A stretch of DNA of 64,000 nucleotides. Source: Halovenus halobia. GTDB taxonomy: Archaea; Halobacteriota; Halobacteria; Halobacteriales; Haloarculaceae. The stretch lies in NCBI RefSeq assembly GCF_051414135.1, contig NZ_JBLKOA010000006.1, forward strand, positions 1 through 64,000, read 5' to 3'. Positions 50,802 through 58,763 of this stretch are shown piece after piece. Made by a program: the position numbers and the translations under genes. The notes beneath the pieces were generated by a model. That model did no database searches and had not been told where the DNA came from. It saw nothing but the letters and a program-made list of their open reading frames with translations. The stretch's first letter is position 1. Each line of letters begins with the position of its first letter.

Positions 50802-51191
50802 TTACGTCGGCGCGGGGCCGTCGGCGGTGATTACCGTCCGGAGCGAGCGCCGCGCGACGAGCGCGAGGATGACGACAACGAGCAGCCATCCAAGCGCCAG
50901 CGGGAGCGGCTGACTGCCGACCAGCCAGTCAGCGGCCGGCGTATCGTTCAAAATTGTGGCCGGGGCCGCGCCGCCGAGTGCAACCGCGGCCAGCCCGACC
51001 AGCGTCTGGCTCACGTACTGCTCAGGCTCCACGTAGCGGGCAACGCCGGCGAGGACGGGCAGACTCCCGAGGGCCAGCCCGAGCAACTCGCCGGTCAGCG
51101 GGTCGATGTAGAGAATCCAGTACAGGGCAACGAACGCACCGACGGCGATTGTGATATCGAACTTGCCGTCGTCGGAGAGTGGACTGTTCAT
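50802..51191 (-). CDS. Four-helix membrane protein
   Basis: 129 residues with hydrophobic segments around 14-30, 33-50, 62-80 and 93-113, ending in a basic turn (ARRSLRTVITADG). No motif that I recognise. The position directly downstream of mptA on the same strand (62-bp gap) suggests co-transcription. Function unknown. Confidence 0.65.
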   Translation of the reverse strand: MNSPLSDDGKFDITIAVGAFVALYWILYIDPLTGELLGLALGSLPVLAGVARYVEPEQYVSQTLVGLAAVALGGAAPATILNDTPAADWLVGSQPLPLALGWLLVVVILALVARRSLRTVITADGPAPT

Positions 51192-51253
51192 AGTGAGTCC
51201 TCACGCCGAGCATAAAAAGGCGTTCAGAAGACTCAAACAGCAATTATAGCGGG

Positions 51254-52189
51254 TCAGTTCTGGCCGTCGACTTCCGACCGCAGCGTCCCGAATTCAGCGA
51301 CACGTTCGGCATGTGCGTTGTGCTGGTGGATGGACTCGTCGTTGGACTGTTTCATCGTCACGATAGCGTCGTCCGGCAGATCCGGGAACTCGTCGACGAC
51401 ACCCTCGGCCATCGACCGAACACAGTCCTCGACGAACTTGGCGTTCTGGTGGGACTGGTAGGTCATGTGGTCTTCGTCGGGCCGTTTGGCCATGTTGTAG
51501 ATGCGAGCGCTCATCGAGTCTCGGGCGACTTCGATCAGTTCGTTCAGGTCGACCTCGGGCGCACCGGAACTCTCGATGGTGAGGGTTGCGTGGCCGCGCT
51601 GGGAGTGCCCTGGCTGTGGCGCTTCTTCGAGGAACTTGTCGATTGTGTCGTCGTCGATATCCAGCCCTCGGAGCGTCTCGCGGGCGCGACTGGCTGACAT
51701 CCCCTGCGAGCAGGGACAGACCGTCATTCCCGTCACGCGGGCACCGATTTTTTCGGTCGTTCCCTCTTCCTCTGTGGCAGTCGCGGCGGCGATAATGTCC
51801 GCCGAACTCTGAGTGGGACGCCCACTCTCGGGCGTCTCCTCTCTGATGACGTACTCGGCTTCCATCCGTACCTCGGCTTTGGTGGTGTACTCGTGTTTGT
51901 CGAGCAGTCGCTCGGCAGTGTCACCACAGACATCTTCGACGCGGTAGGTCGGTTCACTGACCGCCTCCTCCAGCGTCTCGTCAATCACTTCCATGTTCCG
52001 GCTCATATCGGCACCCTTCCGCCATGATGGGAGGTCAACGAAGACCTCGAATTCGGCCATGAGAATGATTGGTCGCTGGTCGGGACGAGCGACCTTGACC
52101 AGTTTCTCGACGCCTGTGACACCAACGCGGTTGAGTCCAACAGTGACCTCAGGACTGGAGGCCTGCACGTCCGGCAGTTGCTGACTCAT
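51254..52189 (-). CDS. mptA: GTP cyclohydrolase MptA (type IB)
   Basis: 311-residue GCYH-IB enzyme, the archaeal first step from GTP toward pterin and, in haloarchaea, folate and queuosine/archaeosine precursors. Family blocks: VTVGLNRVGVTGVEKLVKVA, MAEFEVFVDLPSWRKGADMS, RNMEVIDETLEEAV, and the metal site GMTVCPCSQGMSA with a His-rich segment QPGHSQRGHATLTIE. Length is normal. Start ATG 52189. Confidence 0.95.
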   Translation of the reverse strand: MSQQLPDVQASSPEVTVGLNRVGVTGVEKLVKVARPDQRPIILMAEFEVFVDLPSWRKGADMSRNMEVIDETLEEAVSEPTYRVEDVCGDTAERLLDKHEYTTKAEVRMEAEYVIREETPESGRPTQSSADIIAAATATEEEGTTEKIGARVTGMTVCPCSQGMSASRARETLRGLDIDDDTIDKFLEEAPQPGHSQRGHATLTIESSGAPEVDLNELIEVARDSMSARIYNMAKRPDEDHMTYQSHQNAKFVEDCVRSMAEGVVDEFPDLPDDAIVTMKQSNDESIHQHNAHAERVAEFGTLRSEVDGQN

Positions 52190-52350
52190 CGAACCATTAT
52201 ATGGGAGAAACGGGGTTATTGCTTTCGGTTCCTGTAACGTTCGTTCGGGATTTCAGCAACGAACTTTGCAGTCACGCGAGGTGACGGGAGTGGTGGTCGT
52301 CTGTCGGTGCAAACACAATTCATTTGCGAGTGCCGTACGAACGAGAGACA

Positions 52351-53274
52351 ATGGCAGAGTGTGATATCTGCGGTGAGGAGGAGAGTATGCCGTACAACTG
52401 CCGGCACTGTGGCGGCACGTTCTGCGGCGACCACCGGCTGCCGGAATCACACGACTGTCCGGGTCTCAACGAGTGGGAACAGGCCGGCCCCGTCTTCGAC
52501 AGCGGCTTCGAGGAGACGGTTGACTCGGGCAACAGTTCGGAGGCAAGCCTGCTGGGCCGCCTCGGAATCGACACCGGACCCGGTGGCCCGCTGGCCTATT
52601 TCCGAGGGAACATGACGTTCGTCTTTCTCGGGTTGATGTGGGTCACGTTCATTCTACAGGGACTCGTGACCGTCACGGCCGGCAGCGCAGTCCACAACTC
52701 GCTGTTCGTCCTCTCGCCGGAGAATCCACTGTATGTCTGGACGTGGGTTACCTCGGTGTTCGCCCACGGGAGTGTGACACACATCTTCGTCAACAGCCTC
52801 GTGATATTCTTCTTCGGCCGACTCGTCGAGCAGTATATCGGCTCGAAACAGTTCGCGCTGTTGTTCCTCGGCAGCGGCGTCGTCGCCGGCCTCGCACAGA
52901 TTGCCCCGGAGGCCATTGGACAGGCAGCGCTCGGTCCCGGTGTCGTCGGGGCAAGCGGCGCGGCACTGGCGTTGATGGGCGTGTTGACGATTATGAACCC
53001 CGGCCTCACCGTCTACCTGTATTTCATCATTCCAGCACCAATCTGGCTGATTACCGCCGGGACAGTCGTCGTCAGCGCCGTATTCATCGGCATCGGACAA
53101 CCTGGCGCGTTCGGGATTGCTCACACCGCCCACCTCGTCGGCGTCCTCATTGGGCTGGCCTACGGCTACCGCATCAAAGACAAGATTCGGCTGCCCCAGC
53201 AGGTCCGCTTCGGTGGTGGGGGCGGTGGACCGGGCGGCCCCGGCGGGCCGGGTGGCGGTCGCGGTCCATTCTGA
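52351..53274 (+). CDS. Rhomboid protease with N-terminal AN1-type zinc finger
   Basis: 307 residues. The AN1-like finger (residues 1-42) reads CDICGEEESMPYNCRHCGGT, FCGDHRLPESHDCPG. A six-helix rhomboid domain follows: VTSVFAHGSVTHIFVNSLVI, GASGAALALMG (catalytic Ser in GxSG) and AHTAHLVGVLIGLAYG (catalytic His). The C-terminus is a Gly/Pro-rich tail (GGGGGGPGGPGGPGGGRGPF). The zinc-finger fusion is typical of haloarchaeal rhomboids. Start ATG 52351. Operon with endonuclease V, 2-nt gap. Confidence 0.92.
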   Translation: MAECDICGEEESMPYNCRHCGGTFCGDHRLPESHDCPGLNEWEQAGPVFDSGFEETVDSGNSSEASLLGRLGIDTGPGGPLAYFRGNMTFVFLGLMWVTFILQGLVTVTAGSAVHNSLFVLSPENPLYVWTWVTSVFAHGSVTHIFVNSLVIFFFGRLVEQYIGSKQFALLFLGSGVVAGLAQIAPEAIGQAALGPGVVGASGAALALMGVLTIMNPGLTVYLYFIIPAPIWLITAGTVVVSAVFIGIGQPGAFGIAHTAHLVGVLIGLAYGYRIKDKIRLPQQVRFGGGGGGPGGPGGPGGGRGPF

Positions 53275-53276
53275 AC

Positions 53277-54002
53277 ATGGAGATTCACCACCCCGAGTTT
53301 CGTCCTGACCCGGCGTTGAGTCGCACGGAGATGGAGACACTCCAGCGGGAGATTGCCGAGCAGGCTGTCTTTACTGACGACCTGGGAACCGACCCGCTCG
53401 GTTCGGAGACACTGATTGCTGGCGTCGACCAGGGATTTGCTGACGGACAGGCAACCAGCGCAGTCGTCGTGCTCCGGGATGGCGAGGTCATCGAGCGCGC
53501 TCACGCCCGCGTAGAGACAGAGATTCCGTACATTCCCGGTCTGCTGAGTTTTCGCGAAGGCGGCGCGATTCTCGCAGCCCTCGAAGAAGTCGACACCGAC
53601 CCCGACGTGCTCGTCCTCGACGGCAGCGGTCGAATCCACTTCCGGGAAGCTGGGCTGGCGACACACATCGGCGTCGCAGTCGACACGCCGGCACTCGGTG
53701 TGGCGAAAAATCTGCTCTGCGGTCGGCCCCGCGAGTCCCTCGGCGAGCCACTGTCCGAGAGTACTCGCGTCCCAATCGAGGCCGATAGCGACGTGACCGC
53801 CCCTGATGGAACCGTCATCGGCTACGCCTTCCAGAGCCGCCAGTACGACTCCGGAACACAGTATATCAACCCGCTGTACGTCAGCCCCGGCCACCGCGTC
53901 AGCGCCGAGACAGCGACCGACATCGTCGACGCCTGCGGCGGGGACTACAAGCTTCCGGAGCCAACGCGGTTGGCCGACGCCTACGCGGCTGAACTCACCT
54001 GA
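53277..54002 (+). CDS. nfi: Endonuclease V
   Basis: 241-residue endonuclease V, which nicks DNA or RNA 3' to deoxyinosine or inosine. Catalytic acidic residues: Asp in IAGVDQGF, Glu in FREGGAILAALEE, Asp in VLVLDGSGRIHF. The wedge motif IPYIPGLLSFRE, typical GLATHIGV, and GYAFQSRQYDSGTQYINPLY near the end are also present. Start ATG 53277, 2 nt after the rhomboid stop. The pairing of a deaminated-base repair enzyme with a membrane protease probably reflects gene order rather than function. Confidence 0.93.
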   Translation: MEIHHPEFRPDPALSRTEMETLQREIAEQAVFTDDLGTDPLGSETLIAGVDQGFADGQATSAVVVLRDGEVIERAHARVETEIPYIPGLLSFREGGAILAALEEVDTDPDVLVLDGSGRIHFREAGLATHIGVAVDTPALGVAKNLLCGRPRESLGEPLSESTRVPIEADSDVTAPDGTVIGYAFQSRQYDSGTQYINPLYVSPGHRVSAETATDIVDACGGDYKLPEPTRLADAYAAELT

Positions 54003-54048
54003 ACGGAGATGGCAGGAACTTAACACCGTGCCGGCCATCCAGCCGGAT

Positions 54049-54873
54049 ATGCCAAACAAGACGGTACTCATCACGGGTTGTTCGTCGGGAATCGGTCGCG
54101 AGAGCGCCGAGGCCTTTCTCGACGAGGAGTGGGAGGTGTACGCGACGGCACGCACCGAATCTGACATCGCCGAGTTGGGCGAGGCTGGCTGCCACACAGC
54201 CGAACTCGACGTGACGAAAGCTGGTGACATCGAGCGTGTCGTCTCGCGAATCGACGAGGAGGCTGGCCGGCTGGACTGTCTGGTCAACAACGCTGGCTTC
54301 GCACAGTACGGCCCACTTGAGGACATCTCGACGAAACGAGTCCGCGAACAGTTCGAGGTGAACGTCTTCGGGCCACATCGACTCGCTCGCGAGGTGCTAC
54401 CCCTGATGCGCGGGCAGGGCGACGGCACCATTGTCAACGTCTCCTCGGTCTACGGCCGGATTTCGACGCCCGGAGCCGGTCCCTACGCCGGCTCGAAGTT
54501 CGCACTGGAAGCGATGAGTGACGCGCTCCGGGCAGAGGTTGCTGACCTCGGTATCGACGTGGTAGTTGTCCAGCCCGGCCCGGTCAAGACGGAATTCAGC
54601 GGCCGCGCGGAGGATGAGATGGAAGCGTTACCCCAGACTCGGGAGTACGGCTGGGTCTACGAGGCAATCGAGGACGCAACGCTGACCTCAAATTCGTTGC
54701 CGTTCGCGCTCGAAGCCGAGGAAGTTGCGACGGTCATCCACGACGCGGCCTCGCTCAGCGACCCCGAACCGCGGTACCCAGTGGGCGGATTCGCGAAACT
54801 GACTGCCTACACACGGTTTCTGCCGGACCGACTCCGGGACGGGATTTTCGGATTCATTCGGAAGCTGTTCTAG
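54049..54873 (+). CDS. Short-chain dehydrogenase/reductase
   Basis: 274-residue classical SDR. The cofactor motif is TVLITGCSSGIGRESAEAFL, then DCLVNNAGFAQYG, catalytic Ser in VNVSSVYGRI and YAGSKFALEAM (Tyr-x3-Lys), PGPVKTEF. An Arg after the first strand (ATARTESDI) favours NADP. It resembles 17-beta-HSD/retinol-dehydrogenase-like SDRs; substrate unknown. Start ATG 54049. Confidence 0.9.
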   Translation: MPNKTVLITGCSSGIGRESAEAFLDEEWEVYATARTESDIAELGEAGCHTAELDVTKAGDIERVVSRIDEEAGRLDCLVNNAGFAQYGPLEDISTKRVREQFEVNVFGPHRLAREVLPLMRGQGDGTIVNVSSVYGRISTPGAGPYAGSKFALEAMSDALRAEVADLGIDVVVVQPGPVKTEFSGRAEDEMEALPQTREYGWVYEAIEDATLTSNSLPFALEAEEVATVIHDAASLSDPEPRYPVGGFAKLTAYTRFLPDRLRDGIFGFIRKLF

Positions 54874-54874
54874 C

Positions 54875-55933
54875 TCACGCCGGGCGCAACACTAACCGAA
54901 CGACCGTCCAGCCATCCACGCGGTCGTATTCGAGGTGGCCGTCACAGACCTCGGCCGTGCAGCGAGCCAGCCAGAGACCCAGCCCGGTGCCGTGCTGAAG
55001 CTGGGTGATCTGGCCGTCGGCGAAGACAGGTTCGCGCTCGGAGTCGGGGATTCCGGGGCCGTTGTCGGCAATTTCGACGACAGCCCGTTTGGCCTCGTAC
55101 CCACCGCTGACGCACACTGTTGGGTCATCGTTGTCGTTGTGAGCAAGTCCGTTTTCGATCAGCGCTTCGAGTGCCGTCGAGAGTTCAGGCACTACCAGCA
55201 GTTGGAGGCGGTCAGGAAGCTCCACTTCGACCGTTCCCGTGGTGTGACCCCGGATTTCTTCAGCAGCGTCGGCACAGATCGGCACAACATCACGGGGTTC
55301 TGGCTGGCGGTCGTTGGTCAGCAGCCCTTCCAGCGTCTGGGCCTCTTTCCCGATGCTCGCGAGTTCGTGCGCGTGTTTCTCGATCGTCGCTGCTCGTGAC
55401 TGGACAGTCTCGCGGTCGGCGTCAGCTTCGAGCAACTGTGCTGTCCCGAGGATGACCGAGAGTTCGTTCCGGAGATTGTGCCGGAGAATGCGGTGAATCA
55501 CCTTGATGTGGCGTTCGTAGGTTCGCTGTTCGGTGATGTCAGAGTAGATAGCAAAGCCAAAACGGCGGCCATCTTCGCGCTCGTAGGGAACCCCACGGTA
55601 GAGAAACTCCCGGAGTCCGGTCGCCGTACGACGGCGGACAATCGCGTGGTTGGATTTGCCGGCGGCCGTCCGCTCGTCAAACGCGTTCGCGTCGGTGTCG
55701 TGCGACTCCGGGATGATGTAGTCGTTGAGTGACTCGCCGAGCACCTGCTCGCTGTCGTAGCCAAAGATCTCCTCGAAGGCAGGATTGACAGCCCGGACGA
55801 TTGGTGTCGTGTCGACGAATTCGAGTTCGATGACCGCGTCGCCGATCAGGTCGAAGAGATGACCAAAACGGTCTGACGTGCCGTCACTCTGGTGAGGTGG
55901 TTGACCACCGCGCGTGTTGTCGGGTGGGTCCAT
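54875..55933 (-). CDS. PAS-domain sensor histidine kinase
   Basis: 352 residues, soluble. One PAS domain (RFGHLFDLIGDAVIELEFVD; NPAFEEIFGYDSEQVLGESL) is followed by an H-box IHRILRHNLRNELSVILGTA (phospho-His). The ATPase domain has ALIENGLAHNDNDD, EIADNGPGIPD and HGTGLGLWLARCTAEVCDGH. It starts 3 nt after the stop of the MCP/RecA-like gene, so they form a tight two-gene operon, and shares that promoter region facing the PII gene. The phospho-acceptor partner is not local. Confidence 0.9.
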   Translation of the reverse strand: MDPPDNTRGGQPPHQSDGTSDRFGHLFDLIGDAVIELEFVDTTPIVRAVNPAFEEIFGYDSEQVLGESLNDYIIPESHDTDANAFDERTAAGKSNHAIVRRRTATGLREFLYRGVPYEREDGRRFGFAIYSDITEQRTYERHIKVIHRILRHNLRNELSVILGTAQLLEADADRETVQSRAATIEKHAHELASIGKEAQTLEGLLTNDRQPEPRDVVPICADAAEEIRGHTTGTVEVELPDRLQLLVVPELSTALEALIENGLAHNDNDDPTVCVSGGYEAKRAVVEIADNGPGIPDSEREPVFADGQITQLQHGTGLGLWLARCTAEVCDGHLEYDRVDGWTVVRLVLRPA

Positions 55934-55936
55934 CGG

Positions 55937-57502
55937 TCAATCACCGCGGGGAGAGACAGGAGTGCTCGTCGCGGGGAGCGGGCGTGGCGGTGCAGAGCCC
56001 GTGGGTGAGCTCCGCAGCGTGAGTTCTCGATTCGGTCCGTCGCCAGTCAGTTCGAGCACCTGGTCGGCCGCCCCGGCGTAGAAGGCACCAAAACTCTCGT
56101 CGACGGTCCGCTCGTCTACGACGTTACAGACCGTATCGGCGGGATTGAACACCGTCGAATCGTTCTCGTAGCGGGCCTGCCGGGCCTGCTCCTCACCGAG
56201 CAGCGCGATTTCGCCAGCGATGTTGCCGACGATTAGTAGCGGTTTGTCCCGACGCGTGGCCGTTTCTCTGTTCACATCGGCGAGCGAACTGGCGCGCATG
56301 TCGAAGATATTGCGCTCGCTCGTCCACTCGTCGAACATATCCAGCACGAACAGTCGGTCCGTAGCCAGCGCGTCGGAGAGGCTGGAGCCGTGACTGGCCA
56401 GGCCCTCAGACAGGTCCTGACGGGACATGGCCTCGGGCGGCGTCACAGAAACTGCGTAGCCAGCCGACAGCGCCGACGCACACAGTGTCGCGACAACGTC
56501 GACGACGGGTGAATCGTGCTGGATGACACTCTGGCCGCCCAGCAGGAGTCCCCCGTCAGTCGCCTCGTCGAGCGGGTCGAGTCCGGTCGGGATACGGTCG
56601 ATATCGGTGACCGACAGCGCAGGCGTCGCCTCGGTCAGCGCGTCGTCGATTTCTTCGAGCATCGCGGTCTGCTCGGCGCGGAACTGGTCAATAGCATCGA
56701 CCGTCGTCGTCATCTCGGTCGCTCGCTCGGCGGCCGTCGTGCAGCGGTCCATCACTGACTGGCTCACTCTGGCCTGTTCGTCGGTTGCCTCGGAGACGGC
56801 AGTGACGTCAGTGGCGGTCTCCTCGATAGCGTCCGCGACAGCGCCGAGTTTGTCGAGGGCGCGTTCTACCTCGTCGGAGCTCTGTTCAACCTCGACCAGG
56901 GCGGCGTCGAGTTCACTGTCGGTCGAATCCGCCGCCGAGCGCAGGTCGGACAGGACGGCATCAATCTCGTCGGCGTATTCTTGGGACTCGGCTGCCAGTG
57001 CCTCGATTTCGTCTGCAACGACTGCGAATCCGTCACTGTTGTCCGCACGCGCGGCTTCGATGGAAGCGTTCAACGCGAGCATGTTCGTCTGCTCAGCGAT
57101 TCGAGTAATCCCTGACAGCGCCGATTCGATTTCGTCGATACGGTCGAGCAGGGATTGTAGCTCCGTCCGCACATCGGACATCTGTCCGTGGATGTTGTCC
57201 ATTCGCTCAGTTGCCTGACGGGCTGCTTCGTCGCCCTCTTCAGCGCGGGCTGCTGCCGTCTGTGAGCGATTCTCGACCTGTTCCGCGCTGGCTGCAATCT
57301 CCTCGATAGTGGCACTAAGCTCAGAGACTGCGTCAGCAACATCGGTCATCTCTGTTTCTTGCTGGTTCGCCCGGTCGAGTAGTTGCTGCAGTCGGGTATC
57401 GACCGATTCTGAGGTCGTCCGAACGACCTGTACTGCGCCCTGTGCGTTGACTAGCGTCCGCCGGTCCGTGTCGTCGATGTGCGATGAGGTTTCGTCGTCC
57501 AT
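55937..57502 (-). CDS. Soluble MCP-like transducer fused to RecA/KaiC-like domain
   Basis: 521 residues, no transmembrane segment. Residues ~20-285 are a heptad-rich coiled coil with the chemoreceptor hairpin tip (ITRIAEQTNMLALNASIEAA then FAVVADEIEALA) that normally contacts CheA/CheW. Residues ~300-500 resemble an inactive KaiC/RecA-type domain: IPTGLDPLDEATDGGLLLGG followed by SDALATDRLFVLDMFDEWTS and KPLLIVGNIAGEIALLG. The Walker A lysine is not apparent (GGQSVIQHDSP). Haloarchaeal databases use the name HTR-like protein for relatives. It may couple an internal state to a kinase, possibly the co-transcribed one. Start ATG 57502. Confidence 0.75.
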   Translation of the reverse strand: MDDETSSHIDDTDRRTLVNAQGAVQVVRTTSESVDTRLQQLLDRANQQETEMTDVADAVSELSATIEEIAASAEQVENRSQTAAARAEEGDEAARQATERMDNIHGQMSDVRTELQSLLDRIDEIESALSGITRIAEQTNMLALNASIEAARADNSDGFAVVADEIEALAAESQEYADEIDAVLSDLRSAADSTDSELDAALVEVEQSSDEVERALDKLGAVADAIEETATDVTAVSEATDEQARVSQSVMDRCTTAAERATEMTTTVDAIDQFRAEQTAMLEEIDDALTEATPALSVTDIDRIPTGLDPLDEATDGGLLLGGQSVIQHDSPVVDVVATLCASALSAGYAVSVTPPEAMSRQDLSEGLASHGSSLSDALATDRLFVLDMFDEWTSERNIFDMRASSLADVNRETATRRDKPLLIVGNIAGEIALLGEEQARQARYENDSTVFNPADTVCNVVDERTVDESFGAFYAGAADQVLELTGDGPNRELTLRSSPTGSAPPRPLPATSTPVSPRGD

Positions 57503-57794
57503 AGTGTATTTGAGTTAATTTATTTACAGTACCCAACAAGTTCCTGAAAATTTAATTCTGTGACAATATAGTTCGTGCACGTTATTATATTACTGCCATA
57601 TTTAACACTTCCTCAAATTTTGATTCAGGCACCTTATATCGTACATTGTGGTTTCAGCGACACGATAGCGGCGCAGTGGTCATCGAGCCAATGTTTATTG
57701 ACACATGTGTACACGAACAGACAAGGATGCAACCGAATCCACGGTTATTTGGAGACATATTGGTCAAACATGGACAACGTGAGGAAGTGAAGAG
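57503..57794. promoter_or_regulatory. Divergent promoter region between transducer and PII genes
   Basis: About 290 bp, markedly AT-rich near the transducer start (GTTAATTTATTTACAG at ~57513-57528, then TTATTATATTACTGCC). It includes the palindrome ACACATGTGT (57709-57718). GAGGAAGTGAAGAG immediately before ATG 57795 is a plausible Shine-Dalgarno region for the PII gene. No gene is seen inside. Confidence 0.45.
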
Positions 57795-58328
57795 ATGAGA
57801 CAGACACTCAGCGCCAGTCTCGGGGCGTCGGTGCCGGAAGCGGTTGTCGTCGTGGCTGCTGGACTCTGGGCAGTGCTTGGGCTCGTCGGCCTGTGGACAC
57901 TCGCGAGAGTTACTCACAATGCTGTCGACCAGCCGCGGCAGCCAGCAACAGACGGCGGGGTGGACGGCAGGGGTGACGTCGACAGCGGTATCGAGATGGT
58001 TGTCGCCTACATTCGACCCGACAAACTCGGGGACGTCAAGCGGGGTCTCGCAGAAGCGAGCACGCCGTCGATAACAGTCTCGAGTGTCTCTGGACGTGGC
58101 TCACAGCCACCGAAAAAGAGCCAGTGGCGCGGTGAGGAGTACAGTGTCGACCTCCACAGACGAGTCAAAGTCGAGTGTGTCGTCGCCGATGTCCCAACGA
58201 AACGGGTGGTCGACGCGATTGCAGACACAGCATACACGGGTGAGCCCGGCGACGGGAAGATTTTCGTCCTCCCGGTTCAGGACGCGCGGCAGATTCGCAC
58301 TGGTGACCGTGGCCCCGAGGCAGTCTGA
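57795..58328 (+). CDS. PII nitrogen regulator with N-terminal membrane anchor
   Basis: 177 residues. Residues ~13-38 are a strong transmembrane helix (PEAVVVVAAGLWAVLGLVGL), followed by a basic/polar linker and, from ~66, a complete PII (GlnB/GlnK) domain. The T-loop SGRGSQPPKKSQWRGEEYSV keeps the 2-oxoglutarate-linked Gln but has Trp where bacterial uridylylated Tyr51 stands. The ATP-binding loop TGEPGDGKIFVLPV and QIRTGDRG are intact. The domain is about three quarters identical to the one fused to the channel at 58764. The anchor would hold a normally soluble sensor at the membrane. ATG 57795 has a Shine-Dalgarno; the internal Met before the domain is less likely. Confidence 0.85.
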   Translation: MRQTLSASLGASVPEAVVVVAAGLWAVLGLVGLWTLARVTHNAVDQPRQPATDGGVDGRGDVDSGIEMVVAYIRPDKLGDVKRGLAEASTPSITVSSVSGRGSQPPKKSQWRGEEYSVDLHRRVKVECVVADVPTKRVVDAIADTAYTGEPGDGKIFVLPVQDARQIRTGDRGPEAV

Positions 58329-58527
58329 CTGCACACCCACTTTTTCTCGACCGAGGTAGACAAACGTCGATTAGTGTCCAAGGAATCCGAATTCTGTCGT
58401 CTGAAGAGCGTTACGTACAATATCTGCCGAGATAGCACCGGAACACGATGATCTCTGCGACCCCACTGCCGCCCACACCACCGCGAGCAAGACTCTCCGG
58501 GTGGTTGGGGCGGAATCTGACCAGACA

Positions 58528-58550
58528 TTTGTCCGAAATGAACGGACAAA
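58528..58550 (+). promoter_or_regulatory. Inverted repeat upstream of the amt promoter
   Basis: TTTGTCCG (58528-58535) and CGGACAAA (58543-58550) are perfect arms with a 7-nt spacer. A TATA-like GGTATATAACC lies ~20 bp downstream (58567-58577). A regulator dimer binding here could activate or repress amt in response to nitrogen. The rest of 58329-58763 holds no gene; transcription from this TATA would give a leader of ~160 nt. Confidence 0.45.
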
Positions 58551-58748
58551 CGGCCATATTTTTGAACGGTATATAACCTTATATTCATTGTATCGTGGCA
58601 TACATTGGTCATTCATCCAGATATTCGGCGAAATTATACCCACCTTCAAGCCAACTCTTATATGTAGAGATTACGCACACTCTGGCGTGATACGAATTAC
58701 AGACGCGCAGCAATCGCGGAATTTGTTGGACAGCTTCGGAGCCAACAC

Positions 58749-58754
58749 GGAGGT
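58749..58754 (+). promoter_or_regulatory. Strong Shine-Dalgarno of amt
   Basis: GGAGGT ends 9 nt before ATG 58764. Most haloarchaeal transcripts are leaderless, so a consensus site plus a long leader stands out and fixes this start. Confidence 0.7.
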
Positions 58755-58763
58755 AAACAAACA

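Noticed and set aside
53207..53270. Repetitive GGN/CCN run as a possible microsatellite or CRISPR-like repeat
   Set aside because: It encodes the Gly/Pro-rich tail of the rhomboid protein in frame; no spacers or cas genes are present.
52638..53276. N-terminal extension of endonuclease V across the rhomboid gene
   Set aside because: Frame is open but overlaps the rhomboid gene entirely and is Arg-rich; the start at 53277 fits family length and operon spacing.
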